64,000 nt of DNA, from the NCBI RefSeq assembly GCF_013328205.1, contig NZ_JABULH010000005.1, positions 186,001-250,000 of the forward strand. The letters are read 5' to 3'. This DNA comes from Sphingomonas hominis. GTDB lineage: Bacteria > Pseudomonadota > Alphaproteobacteria > Sphingomonadales > Sphingomonadaceae. Made by a program: the position numbers and the translations under genes. Below the pieces are notes generated by a model. That model made no database searches, was not told where the DNA came from, and saw only the letters and a program-made list of their open reading frames with translations. Positions 51,865 through 61,552 of the stretch are shown one piece after another. Each line of letters opens with the position of its first letter. Position 1 is the first letter of the stretch.

Positions 51865-51968
51865 CGATCATCCCCCGCGCCGCCGCGCGCGGCCCCGTAC
51901 CGCGCGACATGGTTGACGACTCGTTAGCGATCGTTGGTTAGCTGCGATCGCGCGTCAAGCGCCGCCGT

Positions 51969-52262
51969 TCACCCACCCAGGATGTCGTCGATCGCTCCGG
52001 CGAGCTCGACGTCGCGCGACGACAGCCCGCCCGCATCATGCGTCGTCAGCAGGATTTCGACGCGATTGTAGACGTTCTTCCATTCCGGGTGGTGATCGGC
52101 GCGCTCGGCGAGCAGCGCGACCTGCGTCATGAATCCGAACGCTTCGGCGAAGTCGGTGAACACGATCGTGCGCGTAATCGCGTCGCGCGCCTCCTCGAAA
52201 TCCCATTCGGGCAGCCCGTCGAGGGCATCGGCGCGCTCGGCCTCGCTCAACTGCTCGATCAT
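51969..52262 (-). CDS. phhB: Pterin-4a-carbinolamine dehydratase
   Basis: 97-residue small enzyme that dehydrates 4a-hydroxytetrahydropterin, needed to recycle the phenylalanine hydroxylase cofactor; homologues also help make pterin for molybdenum cofactor. Catalytic residues lie in [18 protein letters not shown] (paired His) and [13 protein letters not shown] (third His). Start ATG 52262. It is divergent from the zincin gene with only 40 bp between. No phenylalanine hydroxylase gene is in the window. Confidence 0.92.
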   Translation of the reverse strand: MIEQLSEAERADALDGLPEWDFEEARDAITRTIVFTDFAEAFGFMTQVALLAERADHHPEWKNVYNRVEILLTTHDAGGLSSRDVELAGAIDDILGG

Positions 52263-52302
52263 GCACCGTCTCCCTGCTTGCCGCCCCAACAGGGTCACGA
52301 CT

Positions 52303-52725
52303 ATGGCGAGCGTGATGGAGCGGCAAGAGCTGATGGGCGCGGCGCCGTCCGCCGACGCGATTCACGCGCACGCGCTGCGCGTGATCGCGCAGCTGCCGGC
52401 CGACTTCCGACAGCATCTGAGCGACGTGGTGCTGCTGGTCGAGGAAGAGGCCGATGCCGAGATGCTGGAAAGCGTCGGGCTCGACCATCCGCTCGAGCTG
52501 ACCGGCGTGTATGTCGGGCGTCCGTTGGGCGAGAAATCGGCGTTTGAGAGCGGCGCGCTGCCCGATCGCATCCACCTCTACCGTCAGGCGATCCTCGCCG
52601 AATGGTGCGAGACGGGCGTGCGGCTCGACGATCTGATCGCGCACGTCACGGTGCACGAGATCGGCCACCATTTCGGCCTCAGCGACGACGACATGCACGC
52701 GCTCGAAGATGCGGTGGCGGATTGA
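52303..52725 (+). CDS. Zincin-like metallopeptidase family protein
   Basis: 140-residue minimal zincin. [20 protein letters not shown] is the HExxHxxG...D/E metal site close to the C-terminus, as in the family of short metallopeptidase-like proteins of unknown substrate. Alternative starts are 52315 and 52333 ([18 protein letters not shown] is where similarity seems to begin). Its stop overlaps the ccmA TTG start. Confidence 0.85.
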   Translation: MASVMERQELMGAAPSADAIHAHALRVIAQLPADFRQHLSDVVLLVEEEADAEMLESVGLDHPLELTGVYVGRPLGEKSAFESGALPDRIHLYRQAILAEWCETGVRLDDLIAHVTVHEIGHHFGLSDDDMHALEDAVAD

Positions 52726-53300
52726 GCGAGGCGCTGGTCGTCGATCGCCTCGTCGTCGCGCGCGGCGAGCGGCGGTTCGAGCCCGTGAGCTTCACCGCGC
52801 GAGTAGGCGAGGCGGTGCTCGTCACCGGTCCCAACGGCGTCGGCAAGTCGAGCCTGCTACGCGTGCTTGCCGGGCTCGGTCGCGTGGATGAGGGCAGCAT
52901 CACGCGACCGGCGGGTGGCGTCGCCTTGATGGACGAGGCGCCCGCGCTCGACCGTGCTCTGACGCTACAATCGGCGCTGCGCTTCTGGGCCAGGCTCGAC
53001 GGTCGACCCGATCCCGCCACGCGCGTCGCCGCCGCGCTGGCGGACGTCGCGCTCGCCGATCTCGCCGACGTGCCCGTCCGGCTGCTGTCTGCCGGTCAGC
53101 GGCGGCGCGCGGCGCTGGCGCGCGTGGTGGCGAGCGGTGCTGCGCTGTGGTTGCTCGACGAACCCGGCAACGCGCTCGACGTGGGCGCGGTGGAGCGGCT
53201 GACGACGCTGATCGCGCGGCACCGCGCCGGCGGTGGGATCGTCGTGGCGGCGACGCACCAGCCGCTCGCTTTGTCCAATGCGCAGCAGGTGCGGCTGTGA
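52722..53300 (+). CDS. ccmA: Haem exporter ATPase CcmA
   Basis: 192-residue ATPase of the CcmABCD complex that releases holo-CcmE in cytochrome c maturation. Walker A VTGPNGVGKSSLLRVLAGLG; signature LLSAGQRRRAALARV; Walker B ALWLLDEPGNALD. The TTG start overlaps the preceding stop (TTGA), with a ribosome binding site only inside the upstream gene. The ccmB gene follows with a 4-nt overlap, the usual order. Confidence 0.9.
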   Translation: MSEALVVDRLVVARGERRFEPVSFTARVGEAVLVTGPNGVGKSSLLRVLAGLGRVDEGSITRPAGGVALMDEAPALDRALTLQSALRFWARLDGRPDPATRVAAALADVALADLADVPVRLLSAGQRRRAALARVVASGAALWLLDEPGNALDVGAVERLTTLIARHRAGGGIVVAATHQPLALSNAQQVRL

Positions 53301-53932
53301 TCGCGCTCGTCTGGCGCGACGTGCGACTGGGCTATAGCGGCGGCGGCGCGACGCTGGTGGTCGCCTTTTTCCTGCTGGTCGCGATCCTGTTCCCATTCGC
53401 GATCGGGCCCGACGCTGCGCTGCTCGCGCGTGTCGGCGGCGGGGTGATCTGGGCCGCAGCACTGCTCGCCGCGCTGATGCCGATCGAGCGGCTGGTCGCG
53501 CCCGACCTCGATGCGGGTATGCTCGACCAACTCGCCACGCGCGGCTGGTCGATGGCGGCGGTGGCGGCGGCGAAGATGCTCGCGCACTGGCTTTCCTTCG
53601 CGCCACCCTTGATGCTCGCCGCGGTGATCGCGGGCGGCTTGCTCGACCTGAGCGGCGGGACGCTGGCGATGGTCGAGGCGGGGCTGCTGCTCGGCACGCC
53701 GGGGCTCGCCGCGCTGGCGGTGGCGACGGGCGCGCTGGTCGCCGCCGCGCGCGGCGGCGGCGCGGTCGCCGGGCTCGTCATGCTGCCGCTCGCGGTGCCG
53801 TTGCTGATCTTCGGTGCGGGCGCGATCACCGGGGGGGCAGGGGGGCTCAAACTGCTCGCCGCCACCAGCCTGCTGCTCGCCGCCGGTGCGCCGTTCGTCG
53901 CCGGCGCGGCGATCCGCGCGGCGATGGAGTGA
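53297..53932 (+). CDS. ccmB: Haem exporter membrane protein CcmB
   Basis: 211 residues with about six membrane helices. The N-terminus VIALVWRDVRLGYSGGGATL and PDLDAGMLDQLATRGWSM match CcmB (RDLRLxxRxxxxL...E..LLDQLLLxPLS). GTG start overlapping ccmA (GTGA). The usual next genes (ccmC, ccmD, ccmE) are missing; a methyltransferase on the opposite strand follows 23 bp later. Confidence 0.88.
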   Translation: MIALVWRDVRLGYSGGGATLVVAFFLLVAILFPFAIGPDAALLARVGGGVIWAAALLAALMPIERLVAPDLDAGMLDQLATRGWSMAAVAAAKMLAHWLSFAPPLMLAAVIAGGLLDLSGGTLAMVEAGLLLGTPGLAALAVATGALVAAARGGGAVAGLVMLPLAVPLLIFGAGAITGGAGGLKLLAATSLLLAAGAPFVAGAAIRAAME

Positions 53933-53955
53933 CTGCTTTCGCCCTGCGGGCTAAC

Positions 53956-54825
53956 TCAGCGGCTCCAACGTGCCCAGATCGCGGTCGGCAGCGTCAATCC
54001 GCGCGCTTCCTCGCGCACCGCCAGCTCACCCGCCTCGATTTGACCCGGCAGATCGGCGAACGCCTGGCGCAGCATCTCGCCGATCGCCAGCGCCGACATG
54101 CGCACCGCGTAGACGGTCAGGAACAGGTAGCGCGAATCGGCATCGAGCAACTGGCGGCAGTCGGCGATCAGCCGCGGCAGATCTTCTTCCAGCCGCCACA
54201 CCTCACCAGTCGGCCCGCGCCCGTATTTGGGCGGGTCGAGCAGGATCCCGTCATAGCGCCGCCCGCGCCGGACCTCGCGCGCGATGAACTTCGACGCGTC
54301 GTCGATGATCCACCGCGTCGGCGCGTCGGACAGCCCCGACAGCGCCGCATTGTGGCGCGCCGCCTCGACCGATTTCTTGGATGCGTCCACGTGCACCATC
54401 CGCGCACCGATCGACGACAAGGCAAGCGTGCCGACCCCGGTGTAGCCGAACAGGTTCATGCACTCCGGCGCGTCCGCATCCTTCAACTGCTCCCGCATCC
54501 ACACCCACACCGGCGCCATGTCGGGGAAGAAGCCGAGGTGGCGGAACGGCGTGTTCTGCGCGACGAAGCGCGCTTCGTGCCATTCCAGCGTCCAGCCGTC
54601 CGCCGGCACGCGCTTGTTGAAGCGCCATTGGCCGCCACCATCCTCGTCGCTGCCCGGCACGAACTCGCCGTGCGCATCCCAGTCCGCGCTCGCGGGTGCC
54701 CACAATGCCTGCGGCTCGGGGCGGATGAAGCGATAACGGCCGTAGCGTTCCAGCTTGCGGCCGTGACCTGAGTCGATCAGCCCGTAATCGCCCCACGGCT
54801 CCCCGATCAGCGTGTCGAGCTTCAT
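53956..54825 (-). CDS. RlmI/K-like SAM-dependent methyltransferase
   Basis: 289 residues; probably an rRNA cytosine-5 methyltransferase relative. NLFGYTGVGTLALSSIGA is the SAM site; VHVDASKKSVEAARHNAALS motif II; ILLDPPKYGRGPTGEVW holds the catalytic-type DPPKxG motif. The N-terminal PUA domain of RlmI is missing, as in many short homologues. It overlaps thrC by 4 nt (ATGA) and is the last gene of that operon. Confidence 0.85.
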   Translation of the reverse strand: MKLDTLIGEPWGDYGLIDSGHGRKLERYGRYRFIRPEPQALWAPASADWDAHGEFVPGSDEDGGGQWRFNKRVPADGWTLEWHEARFVAQNTPFRHLGFFPDMAPVWVWMREQLKDADAPECMNLFGYTGVGTLALSSIGARMVHVDASKKSVEAARHNAALSGLSDAPTRWIIDDASKFIAREVRRGRRYDGILLDPPKYGRGPTGEVWRLEEDLPRLIADCRQLLDADSRYLFLTVYAVRMSALAIGEMLRQAFADLPGQIEAGELAVREEARGLTLPTAIWARWSR

Positions 54826-56213
54826 CGGGCGACCGCGCGCTCGGCGATATAGCCGCTCACCGCGGCGTAGCTGGCGTCGAGCACGTCGAACCGCTCCTCA
54901 CGCTCGAACAAATCGCCGACGCGCGCCGGCAGGTTCGGGCGTGTACCGGTAGCGCGTTCCACCGCGTCGCCAAACTTCGCCGGGTGCGCCGTCGCCAGCG
55001 TCACTACCGGCGCATTCCCTGCGTGGCGACGTGCGGCGGCGAGCGCGATCCCCGTGTGCGGATCGATCACCTGGCCGGCATGCTCGTGTGCCCAGCGCAT
55101 CGCCAGCGCCATGTCGTCCAGATCGACGCGCTCGGCCTTGAACAGCCCGGCCGCGTCTTGCGACTGCGCGTTGGTCAACCGCATCGCGCGACTGCCCTCG
55201 AACCCGCGCATCTGCGCTGCAATCGCGTCACCGTCGCGATTGCCGAGATCGAACAGCAACCGCTCGAAATTGCTCGACACCTGAATGTCCATCGACGGCG
55301 TCGGCGTTTGTACCACCTGCCGGCTCGAATAATCGCCGGTCGTCAGCGCGCGCGCCAGGATGTCGTTGACGTTGGTCGCGACGACCAGCTTCGCGACCGG
55401 CAACCCCATCTTCGTCGCGACATAGCCGGCGAACACATCACCGAAATTGCCCGTCGGCACGCTGAACGCGACCGCGCGCTCCGGCGCGCGCAACCGCACC
55501 GCGGCGTAGAAATAATAGACCACCTGCGCCATCAACCGCGCCCAATTGATCGAGTTGACCGCCGACAGGCGGAAACGACTAGAGAAGGCCGGATCGTTGA
55601 ACATCGCCTTCACCAGCGCCTGCGCCTGGTCGAAGTCGCCGCGGATCGCGATATTGTGGACGTTGGGTGCGCCCACCGTCGTCATCTGCCGCCGCTGCAC
55701 GTCGCTGACGCGCCCGTCGGGATGGAGCATGAAGATGTCGACGTTCGCCCGTCCCGCCACCGCGTCGATCGCCGCCGATCCGGTATCGCCGCTGGTCGCG
55801 CCGACGATCGTCAGGTGATCGCTCGATCCCGTGAGGAACCGCTCAAACAGCAATCCCAGCAACTGCAACGCCACGTCCTTGAACGCGAGCGTGGGGCCGT
55901 GGAACAGCTCCAGCAGCCATCGGTCGTGATCGAGCTGCACCAACGGGGTGACCGCGGCGTGCGAGAAGCCGCCGTACGCCTGTTCGCACAGCGCGTGCAG
56001 CTCGTCGCGCGTCATCGTGGTTCCGACGAACGGCATCATCACTGCAACCGCCGTATCGACGTACGACAGGCCGGCGAGCGCGGCGATCTCGTCTTGGCTG
56101 AACGTCGGCCACGCCTCCGGCACGTACAACCCGCCGTCGCTGGCGAGCCCGGCGAGCGTGACCTCGCGAAAGTCGAGTGCGGCCGCCTGGCCGCGCGTGC
56201 TGACGTAGCGCAT
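54822..56213 (-). CDS. thrC: Threonine synthase ThrC
   Basis: PLP enzyme converting phosphohomoserine to threonine; 463 residues, the long bacterial form. MRYVSTRGQAAALDFREVTL is the typical N-terminus; the PLP Lys is in GPTLAFKDVALQLLG; GATSGDTGSAAIDAVAGR is the phosphate-binding loop; SVPTGNFGDVFAGYVA is also conserved. ATG 56213. It follows the SURF1 gene by 17 bp, so it rides on the oxidase cluster transcript, as in other sphingomonads. Confidence 0.96.
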   Translation of the reverse strand: MRYVSTRGQAAALDFREVTLAGLASDGGLYVPEAWPTFSQDEIAALAGLSYVDTAVAVMMPFVGTTMTRDELHALCEQAYGGFSHAAVTPLVQLDHDRWLLELFHGPTLAFKDVALQLLGLLFERFLTGSSDHLTIVGATSGDTGSAAIDAVAGRANVDIFMLHPDGRVSDVQRRQMTTVGAPNVHNIAIRGDFDQAQALVKAMFNDPAFSSRFRLSAVNSINWARLMAQVVYYFYAAVRLRAPERAVAFSVPTGNFGDVFAGYVATKMGLPVAKLVVATNVNDILARALTTGDYSSRQVVQTPTPSMDIQVSSNFERLLFDLGNRDGDAIAAQMRGFEGSRAMRLTNAQSQDAAGLFKAERVDLDDMALAMRWAHEHAGQVIDPHTGIALAAARRHAGNAPVVTLATAHPAKFGDAVERATGTRPNLPARVGDLFEREERFDVLDASYAAVSGYIAERAVAR

Positions 56214-56230
56214 GGCGCTGCGGCCTAGCC

Positions 56231-56851
56231 TTACGCTCGCGACCCCGCAACCGGCGCGCGCCGCCTGAGCACCGCCACCGCGTAGATGATCGCGGCCACC
56301 GCGGCGAACAGGAACCATTGCACGCCGTATGCCAGGTGGTTGTTGGGCACGAGGCCGATGTCGGGCTGCGTGTTGGCGTTCAATCCCGCGACCGGCCGAT
56401 CGGCGACCAGCAGCAGCTCCTGCGGCGCGTTGGTGAACAGCCCGGCGATCAGCGGCCGTGCGCTCGGCGCGTGGCTGATCCAGCCCCTGACCGCGCCGCC
56501 GCCCCACGCGACCTGCTTGTTCGGATCGCGCGTGGTGCCGAGCTGCACCTTGACGCCCGGTCCCTCCGCGCCCGTCCGGCACGCCGCGATCAACCGGAAC
56601 CCAGCGCTTCCCGCGCCGGCGCGCGTGATCGTGGCGGGTGACAGGCAGAAGATGCTTGAGCGGCGGAATAGCAGTCGATCGTCGGGCACCCGGGGGAACG
56701 CAACCACGGGCTTCGCCGGATTGCCCGCGAGCTGCGCCAGATACGCTTCCTTCTCGGGCAGCCGCACCGCGATCTGCCACACGCCCAGCGCGATCATGCC
56801 CATGACCGCGAGCGCGACGACGATGGTGGGAATGAGGGGAATGCGCTTCAT
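56231..56851 (-). CDS. SURF1-family oxidase assembly protein
   Basis: 206-residue inner-membrane protein with two helices: about 8-27 (TIVVALAVMGMIALGVWQIA) and near the C-terminus (VQWFLFAAVAAIIYAVAVL). SURF1 helps insert haem a into subunit I. GLVPNNHLAYGVQWF is the conserved (N)NHLxYAxxWF box. ATG 56851 chosen; a GTG two codons upstream is possible. It lies about 100 bp after the coxC stop, with a terminator between, so it may be partly uncoupled. Confidence 0.85.
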   Translation of the reverse strand: MKRIPLIPTIVVALAVMGMIALGVWQIAVRLPEKEAYLAQLAGNPAKPVVAFPRVPDDRLLFRRSSIFCLSPATITRAGAGSAGFRLIAACRTGAEGPGVKVQLGTTRDPNKQVAWGGGAVRGWISHAPSARPLIAGLFTNAPQELLLVADRPVAGLNANTQPDIGLVPNNHLAYGVQWFLFAAVAAIIYAVAVLRRRAPVAGSRA

Positions 56852-56889
56852 CCGCACGTCTTACCGTGCCGCCCGTCACACGTCGCGCA

Positions 56890-56930
56890 AAGAAGAAGGG
56901 GCGCGGTCCGCATCCGAACCGCGCCCCCCT
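56890..56930 (-). terminator. Intrinsic terminator after coxC
   Basis: On the minus strand GGGGCGCGGT-tcggatgcgg-ACCGCGCCCC (10-bp stem) is followed by TTCTTCTTT. This has the stem and T-rich tail of a Rho-independent terminator and lies between coxC and SURF1. Confidence 0.75.
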
Positions 56931-56951
56931 TTCAAACCGATGCGTCGCCGA

Positions 56952-57863
56952 TCAGCCGCCGTGAACCGGCGCGCCCCAGCCGCCCCAGACGTAGATGGTG
57001 ACGAACAGGAACAGCCACACCACGTCGACGAAGTGCCAGTACCAGGCCGCCGCCTCGAACCCGAAATGCTGCTTGGGCGTGAAGTCGCCCTTATAGGCGC
57101 GGATCAGGCAGACGATCAGGAAGATCGTGCCGATCAGCACGTGGAAACCGTGGAACCCGGTCGCCATGAAGAACGCTGCGCCGTAATTGTTGCCCTTGAA
57201 CGGGAACGGCGCGTGCATGTACTCATATGCCTGGATGCCGCTGAACAGCACGCCCAGCGCGACCGTCAGCCACAGTCCCTTTAGCACCGCGTCGCGGTCG
57301 CCGACACCCAGCAGCCCCCATGCGCCGCGCTTCACGCCGCCGCGCTGGTTGTGGATCAGCGCGTGGTGCGCCCAGGTGACCGTCGTGCCGCTGGTCAGCA
57401 GGATCAGCGTGTTGAGCAGCGGCAGCTCGAACGCGTTGATGACCTCTAGCCCCTTGGGCGGCCATTGCGCCGCGATCGCCGCAGCGCCTTCGGCCGCGCG
57501 CTCGACCTGGCCGTCGACGATGCTCATCGCGGTCGGGAACAAGGCGAAATCGAAATAGGCCCAGAACCAGCCGACGAAGAACATGACTTCGGAGGCAATG
57601 AACAGGATCATGCCGTAACGGAAATGGAGCTGGACGACCGGCGTATGATCGCCCGCATGCGCTTCGCGGATCACCTGGTGCCACCATCCCCACATGGTGA
57701 ACAGCACGCCCGCCAGCCCGATCAGGAACACCCAACCGCCCGCCGTCGCCTGGTGCATGTACATGATACCACCCGTCGCCATGACGAGCGACATCATCGA
57801 TCCGATGAGCGGCCACGGGCTGGGTGGAAGGATGTGGTAATCGTGGTTCTTCGCGCCGGCCAT
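56952..57863 (-). CDS. coxC: Cytochrome c oxidase subunit III
   Basis: 303 residues with seven hydrophobic helices. Family marks are [15 protein letters not shown] at the N-terminus, [17 protein letters not shown] with the conserved Glu, and [20 protein letters not shown]. The start is ATG 57863 ([10 protein letters not shown]): AGGGGG lies 9 nt before it, whereas it directly abuts the ATG three codons upstream. It follows ctaG by about 35 bp. Confidence 0.96.
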   Translation of the reverse strand: MAGAKNHDYHILPPSPWPLIGSMMSLVMATGGIMYMHQATAGGWVFLIGLAGVLFTMWGWWHQVIREAHAGDHTPVVQLHFRYGMILFIASEVMFFVGWFWAYFDFALFPTAMSIVDGQVERAAEGAAAIAAQWPPKGLEVINAFELPLLNTLILLTSGTTVTWAHHALIHNQRGGVKRGAWGLLGVGDRDAVLKGLWLTVALGVLFSGIQAYEYMHAPFPFKGNNYGAAFFMATGFHGFHVLIGTIFLIVCLIRAYKGDFTPKQHFGFEAAAWYWHFVDVVWLFLFVTIYVWGGWGAPVHGG

Positions 57864-57897
57864 GCGTGGCATCCCCCTAAAGGCGTTTCTTGACGCC

Positions 57898-58452
57898 TTA
57901 ACCCGGCGTCTTGGCGGAATCCACCGGGTAAAACGTGTAGGACAGCGTGATCGTCTCGACGTCCCGGGTGTCGGGATCGGTCAGGATCTTGGGGTCGACG
58001 AAGTAGATCACCGGCATCCGCTGCGTCTCGCCGGGTTTCAGCGTCTGCTGCGTGAAGCAGAAACATTGGATCTTGGTGAAATACTTGCCCGCGATCGCCG
58101 GGGTGACGTTGTAGGTCGCGGTGCCGGTGACGGCTTGCGCACCGCGGTTGGTCGCCTGGAAGAACGCCATGTCGCGCGCGCCGATATCGACGTCCTGCTC
58201 CTCCTGCTCAGGCGTGAAACGCCACGGCAGCTTAGGGCTGGTGTTGGCGTCGAACGCGACGCGGATCGTTCGGTGCACCCCGCCCGGCGCGGTCAGTGCC
58301 CGGTTGGTGGTGCCGTTCAGCCCGGTCGCCTCGCAGAACAGGCGGTAGAGCGGCACGCTGGCAAAGGCGACGCCGGCCATGAAGCAGATGCCGACCACCG
58401 CGAACAAGGCGGTGCGCAGCCGGCGATCAATCCGGGCAAGCGCGCGGATCAA
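57898..58452 (-). CDS. ctaG: Oxidase copper chaperone CtaG (Cox11)
   Basis: 184 residues; delivers Cu(I) to the CuB centre of subunit I. One N-terminal helix (about 15-33) anchors it; the periplasmic domain has [16 protein letters not shown], the copper-binding CFCF motif, and MPVIYFVDP. Start is TTG 58452, overlapping the stop of the small upstream gene (TTGA) with AAGGAAGG 9 nt upstream. Confidence 0.94.
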   Translation of the reverse strand: MIRALARIDRRLRTALFAVVGICFMAGVAFASVPLYRLFCEATGLNGTTNRALTAPGGVHRTIRVAFDANTSPKLPWRFTPEQEEQDVDIGARDMAFFQATNRGAQAVTGTATYNVTPAIAGKYFTKIQCFCFTQQTLKPGETQRMPVIYFVDPKILTDPDTRDVETITLSYTFYPVDSAKTPG

Positions 58453-58586
58453 TGCGCCATGCCTTCCTTGATCTTCACGATGGTGATGAAAAACACCAGC
58501 GCGACGAACGCTAGCAGCAGCAGCGCCATCACGATCGCGCGGCCCTTCTGCCGGCGGCGGATCAGTTCCTGTTCGTCATGCGTCAT
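58449..58586 (-). CDS. Small membrane protein in the oxidase operon (45 aa)
   Basis: [20 protein letters not shown] then [20 protein letters not shown] and EGMAH: a charged N-terminus and one membrane helix. The same kind of short protein lies between ctaB and ctaG in many alphaproteobacteria. It overlaps both neighbours (ATGA with ctaB, TTGA with ctaG), so it is surely co-translated. Probably an assembly factor or small subunit; function unproven. Confidence 0.8.
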   Translation of the reverse strand: MTHDEQELIRRRQKGRAIVMALLLLAFVALVFFITIVKIKEGMAH

Positions 58587-59476
58587 GCCAACCACCGATC
58601 GGCGACCAACGCGCCGAAGATCACGAAGAGATAGAGGATGGAGTAAGCGAACAAGCGCTTCTCCGGCTTCATCGCGGGCGTGTTCGCCCCGAACGCGACG
58701 CGCGCGGCGAGCACGCCGAACACCGCCGTCAGCACAACCGCCGCCACGCCGTAGAACGCACCCGTCAGCCCGAGCGGCCAGGGTGCGATCGCGACCAAAG
58801 CCATCGGGATCGTGTACAGCCCCACCTGGCGCCGCGTGACGCGCTCGCCCGCGACCACCGGCAGCATCGGCACGCCAGCCATGGCGTAATCGGACTCGAT
58901 GAACAGCGCCAGCGCCCAGAAATGCGGCGGGGTCCACAGGAACACGAGCGCGAACAACAGCACCGGCAGGGTCGCAACCTGTCCGGTCGCCGCGGCCCAG
59001 CCGATCAGCGGCGGGAACGCGCCCGCCGCACCACCGATGACGATGTTCTGCGGCGTGCGGCGCTTCAGCCACACGGTGTAGATCAGCACGTAGAACAGGA
59101 TCGACACGGTCAGGATCGCGGCGGCGGCGACGTTCACCGCCAGCCCCATCAGGATGACCGAGAAAGCGGCCAGCCCGACGCCGAAGTGCAGCGCCGCCTG
59201 CCGGTCCATCCGCCCGCCGGGCAGCGGCCGCTTGGCGGTGCGCTTCATCACCGCGTCGATGTCGGCCTCATACCATTGGTTGAGCGCACCCGCCGCGCCG
59301 GCGCCAAGCGCGATGCACAGGATCGCGGTGAAACCGATCACCGGATGAACCCCGACCGGCGCGGCCAGCATGCCGCACAGACCGGTGAACACGACCAGCG
59401 TCATGACCCGCGGCTTGGTCAGCGCCAGAAAATCGCGCCAGTCGGCGGGCGGCAGCAGGGGAAGGGCGGTGCTCAT
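58583..59476 (-). CDS. ctaB: Haem o synthase (protohaem farnesyltransferase)
   Basis: 297-residue UbiA-type prenyltransferase that adds farnesyl to haem b, giving haem o for the aa3 oxidase. [20 protein letters not shown] is the first Asp-rich motif (N/DxxxDxxM..T); a second lies near [18 protein letters not shown]. About eight to nine helices. It heads the ctaB-small ORF-ctaG-coxC run. Confidence 0.96.
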   Translation of the reverse strand: MSTALPLLPPADWRDFLALTKPRVMTLVVFTGLCGMLAAPVGVHPVIGFTAILCIALGAGAAGALNQWYEADIDAVMKRTAKRPLPGGRMDRQAALHFGVGLAAFSVILMGLAVNVAAAAILTVSILFYVLIYTVWLKRRTPQNIVIGGAAGAFPPLIGWAAATGQVATLPVLLFALVFLWTPPHFWALALFIESDYAMAGVPMLPVVAGERVTRRQVGLYTIPMALVAIAPWPLGLTGAFYGVAAVVLTAVFGVLAARVAFGANTPAMKPEKRLFAYSILYLFVIFGALVADRWLA

Positions 59477-59773
59477 CGCGTGGGCTCGCTATACCTGTCG
59501 CAGGCCCGGCGCGAAAGGCTCGCTTTTCACGCGGACGGCTAGCCCTCCCACTGCCGGCAACTAGTTGAAAGAGGGGCCGAGCCGAACACTGTGCCGCGCG
59601 GGGACCAGCTAGAGCAATTGCCGACCGTACCCGTCACCGTCATCCCGGACTTAGTCCGGGATCCCGCTGGCTTTTCCTGCCCTGTCCAAGAAAGCGGAAC
59701 CCCGGATCAAGTCCGGGGTGACGAGAGAACCCGACGCAAGCTGACCGTAGAACGCTCGTCGCTCCAGCAACCC
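59477..59773. other. Intergenic region with palindromic repeat
   Basis: About 300 bp between ctaB and the epoxide-hydrolase-like gene. It holds one full family A repeat (59639-59722) and the upstream region of ctaB. No small gene or RNA is evident. Confidence 0.6.
59639..59722 (+). repeat. Palindromic repeat, family A, full unit
   Basis: GTCATCCCGGACTTAGTCCG then GGATCCCGCT on the left; AAGCGGAACCCCGGATCAAG then TCCGGGGTGAC on the right. The 84-bp unit ends in GTCA/TGAC and each arm is itself a palindrome. Confidence 0.8.
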
Positions 59774-60742
59774 TCAACGCGGCAGCCGCGCGAGCCAGTC
59801 GAGCAGCAACTGGTTGACCTCACCCGGCCGCTCCTGCTGCGTCCAATGGCCGACACCTTCCAGAATATGCCCCTCGACGTTCGGCACGTGCGGCCGCATG
59901 ACGGCGATCGGATCGGCCATCGCACCGAAGCCGTTGGTCGCCGGGTCCTTGCTGCCGCCGATGAACAACGCGGGCGCCTCGATCCGGCGGTTGGCGAACT
60001 GCTGCTGCCACGCCCAGTCGCGCTCGTGATTGCGATACCGGCTGAGCGGTCCGAAGAAGCCCGACGCCTCGAATTCGGCGACATAATAAGTGAGGTCGGC
60101 GTCGCTCATCCACGCCGGCATCACGCCTGGATCGACCATGCCCTCAAGCAACGTCGCGCCCGCCGGCTTCTCCGGCCAGGTGCCCGCCGGCGCGTCGCCG
60201 GAGATCGCGTAGTAGAATTTGCGCAGGAAATCGCGCACGTCACGCTCCGCCTCGGCCTCCGCCGGGCCGACCGCGGCGAACCATTCCTGGTAAAAGAAGC
60301 GTCCTTTGTCGGTGAAGGCGCGGCGGAACGTCTCGTTGAACGGCCGCTTGGCGACGCCTGCGAACGGCACCGACAGTGCTGCCACCGCGCGGAACCGCTC
60401 TGGCCGCGACAGGATCGTGTTCCACACAATCGGTGCGCCCCAGTCATGGCCGAGCAGGATCGCTGGCACACCCGGCTGCAATGCGTCCGCCACGCCCGTG
60501 ACGTCGGCGGTCAGCGCTTCCATCGAATAGGCCGCCACCTCTGCTGGCTTGTCCGACTCGCCATAGCCGCGCACGTCGATCGCGGCGGCGGTATAGCCGG
60601 CCTCTGCCAGCACCGGCATCTGGTGGCGCCACGAATACCAGCTCTCGGGAAAACCGTGGACCATCACCACGAGCGGGCCCGACCCCTCCACTGCGACTCG
60701 CAGCCGTGCCTCGCCCGTGTCGATGATGCGAAAGTCGGGCAC
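59774..60742 (-). CDS. Epoxide-hydrolase-like alpha/beta hydrolase
   Basis: 322 residues. VVMVHGFPESWYSWRHQ is the oxyanion HGFP motif; the nucleophile Asp is in ILLGHDWGAPIVW, as in epoxide hydrolases and haloalkane dehalogenases; GVGHWTQQERPGE holds the catalytic His. A Trp after the nucleophile and a long cap domain favour epoxide hydrolase. Start GTG 60742, chosen because AGGAG lies 6 nt upstream. It interrupts the oxidase cluster. Confidence 0.88.
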   Translation of the reverse strand: MPDFRIIDTGEARLRVAVEGSGPLVVMVHGFPESWYSWRHQMPVLAEAGYTAAAIDVRGYGESDKPAEVAAYSMEALTADVTGVADALQPGVPAILLGHDWGAPIVWNTILSRPERFRAVAALSVPFAGVAKRPFNETFRRAFTDKGRFFYQEWFAAVGPAEAEAERDVRDFLRKFYYAISGDAPAGTWPEKPAGATLLEGMVDPGVMPAWMSDADLTYYVAEFEASGFFGPLSRYRNHERDWAWQQQFANRRIEAPALFIGGSKDPATNGFGAMADPIAVMRPHVPNVEGHILEGVGHWTQQERPGEVNQLLLDWLARLPR

Positions 60743-60902
60743 GTCACTCTCCTGCAAACGGTCGTCGTATCGCGGGCGAGTGAAGCCCAGATACGCGTCG
60801 AGCGCCAGTGCCGAGCGCCATTACGCACGTGTTATCGGTCGTCGTTCGCGACCTCGGGCACGCGCGACGATGAGCAAGCGCCTGCGACCGTGTGTCGCCT
60901 GT

Positions 60903-61436
60903 TCAGTCGTAGGCGGCCGGCAGCCAATTGCGCGTTACCAGCACATCGTCACCGACGCGCACGTTGCGGAACAGGATGCGCGCGAACGGCAGCGGCACGC
61001 CGATGCAGCCGTGCGTGACCCAATCCCACTCGACCTTGCTGCCGTGGATCGCGACGTAGCTGCGCGTCAGCCGCAGCGCGTAGGGCATCGGCGCATTGTA
61101 GCTACGCGAATATTTGTCCGCGTCCTTTTCCAGGATCGGGAAGCGACCGAGCGGGGTCGGCATCTCGGGCGGGCCAGCGACCGCGAATGATCGCCCGATC
61201 TCCACCCCGCCGCGATAGACGTAGAGCTGCCGCCGCGCGACATCGACGACGACATGGGTGCGTCCCGCGGGCGCGCCATCGTCGTCCCACACGTAATCGC
61301 CCGGCTCGAGCGCGTGGCCGACGTCGAGCACCGTGTGCACGTCGGGTCCGCCCGCGCGCTGCGGAACCCGACGCGCGGCGGCTGGCGTGAGCGGCAGGAT
61401 CGCCAGCAGGCAGGCGAGCAGGGCGAGGCGGATCAT
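60903..61436 (-). CDS. L,D-transpeptidase (YkuD domain), exported
   Basis: 177 residues: signal peptide MIRLALLACLLAILPLTPAA, then a YkuD catalytic domain. THVVVDVARRQLYVYRGGVE is the first strand pair; YVAIHGSKVEWDWVTHGCIG has the two His and the catalytic Cys (HGCIG instead of the usual SHGCIR). Such enzymes make 3-3 peptidoglycan crosslinks or anchor lipoproteins. ATG 61436, no clear ribosome binding site. It follows ctaD after a strong terminator. Confidence 0.88.
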   Translation of the reverse strand: MIRLALLACLLAILPLTPAAARRVPQRAGGPDVHTVLDVGHALEPGDYVWDDDGAPAGRTHVVVDVARRQLYVYRGGVEIGRSFAVAGPPEMPTPLGRFPILEKDADKYSRSYNAPMPYALRLTRSYVAIHGSKVEWDWVTHGCIGVPLPFARILFRNVRVGDDVLVTRNWLPAAYD

Positions 61437-61552
61437 AAGGACGTGATCGCGCGGGCGCCGTCCATGTTCCAGTGGCGCTTTTGCCACGTCTCGCCACGGG
61501 ACGCTTCGCGCGTGTATTCACCAGCGGGCTGCGCGTTTGGCCACTCCCTCGC

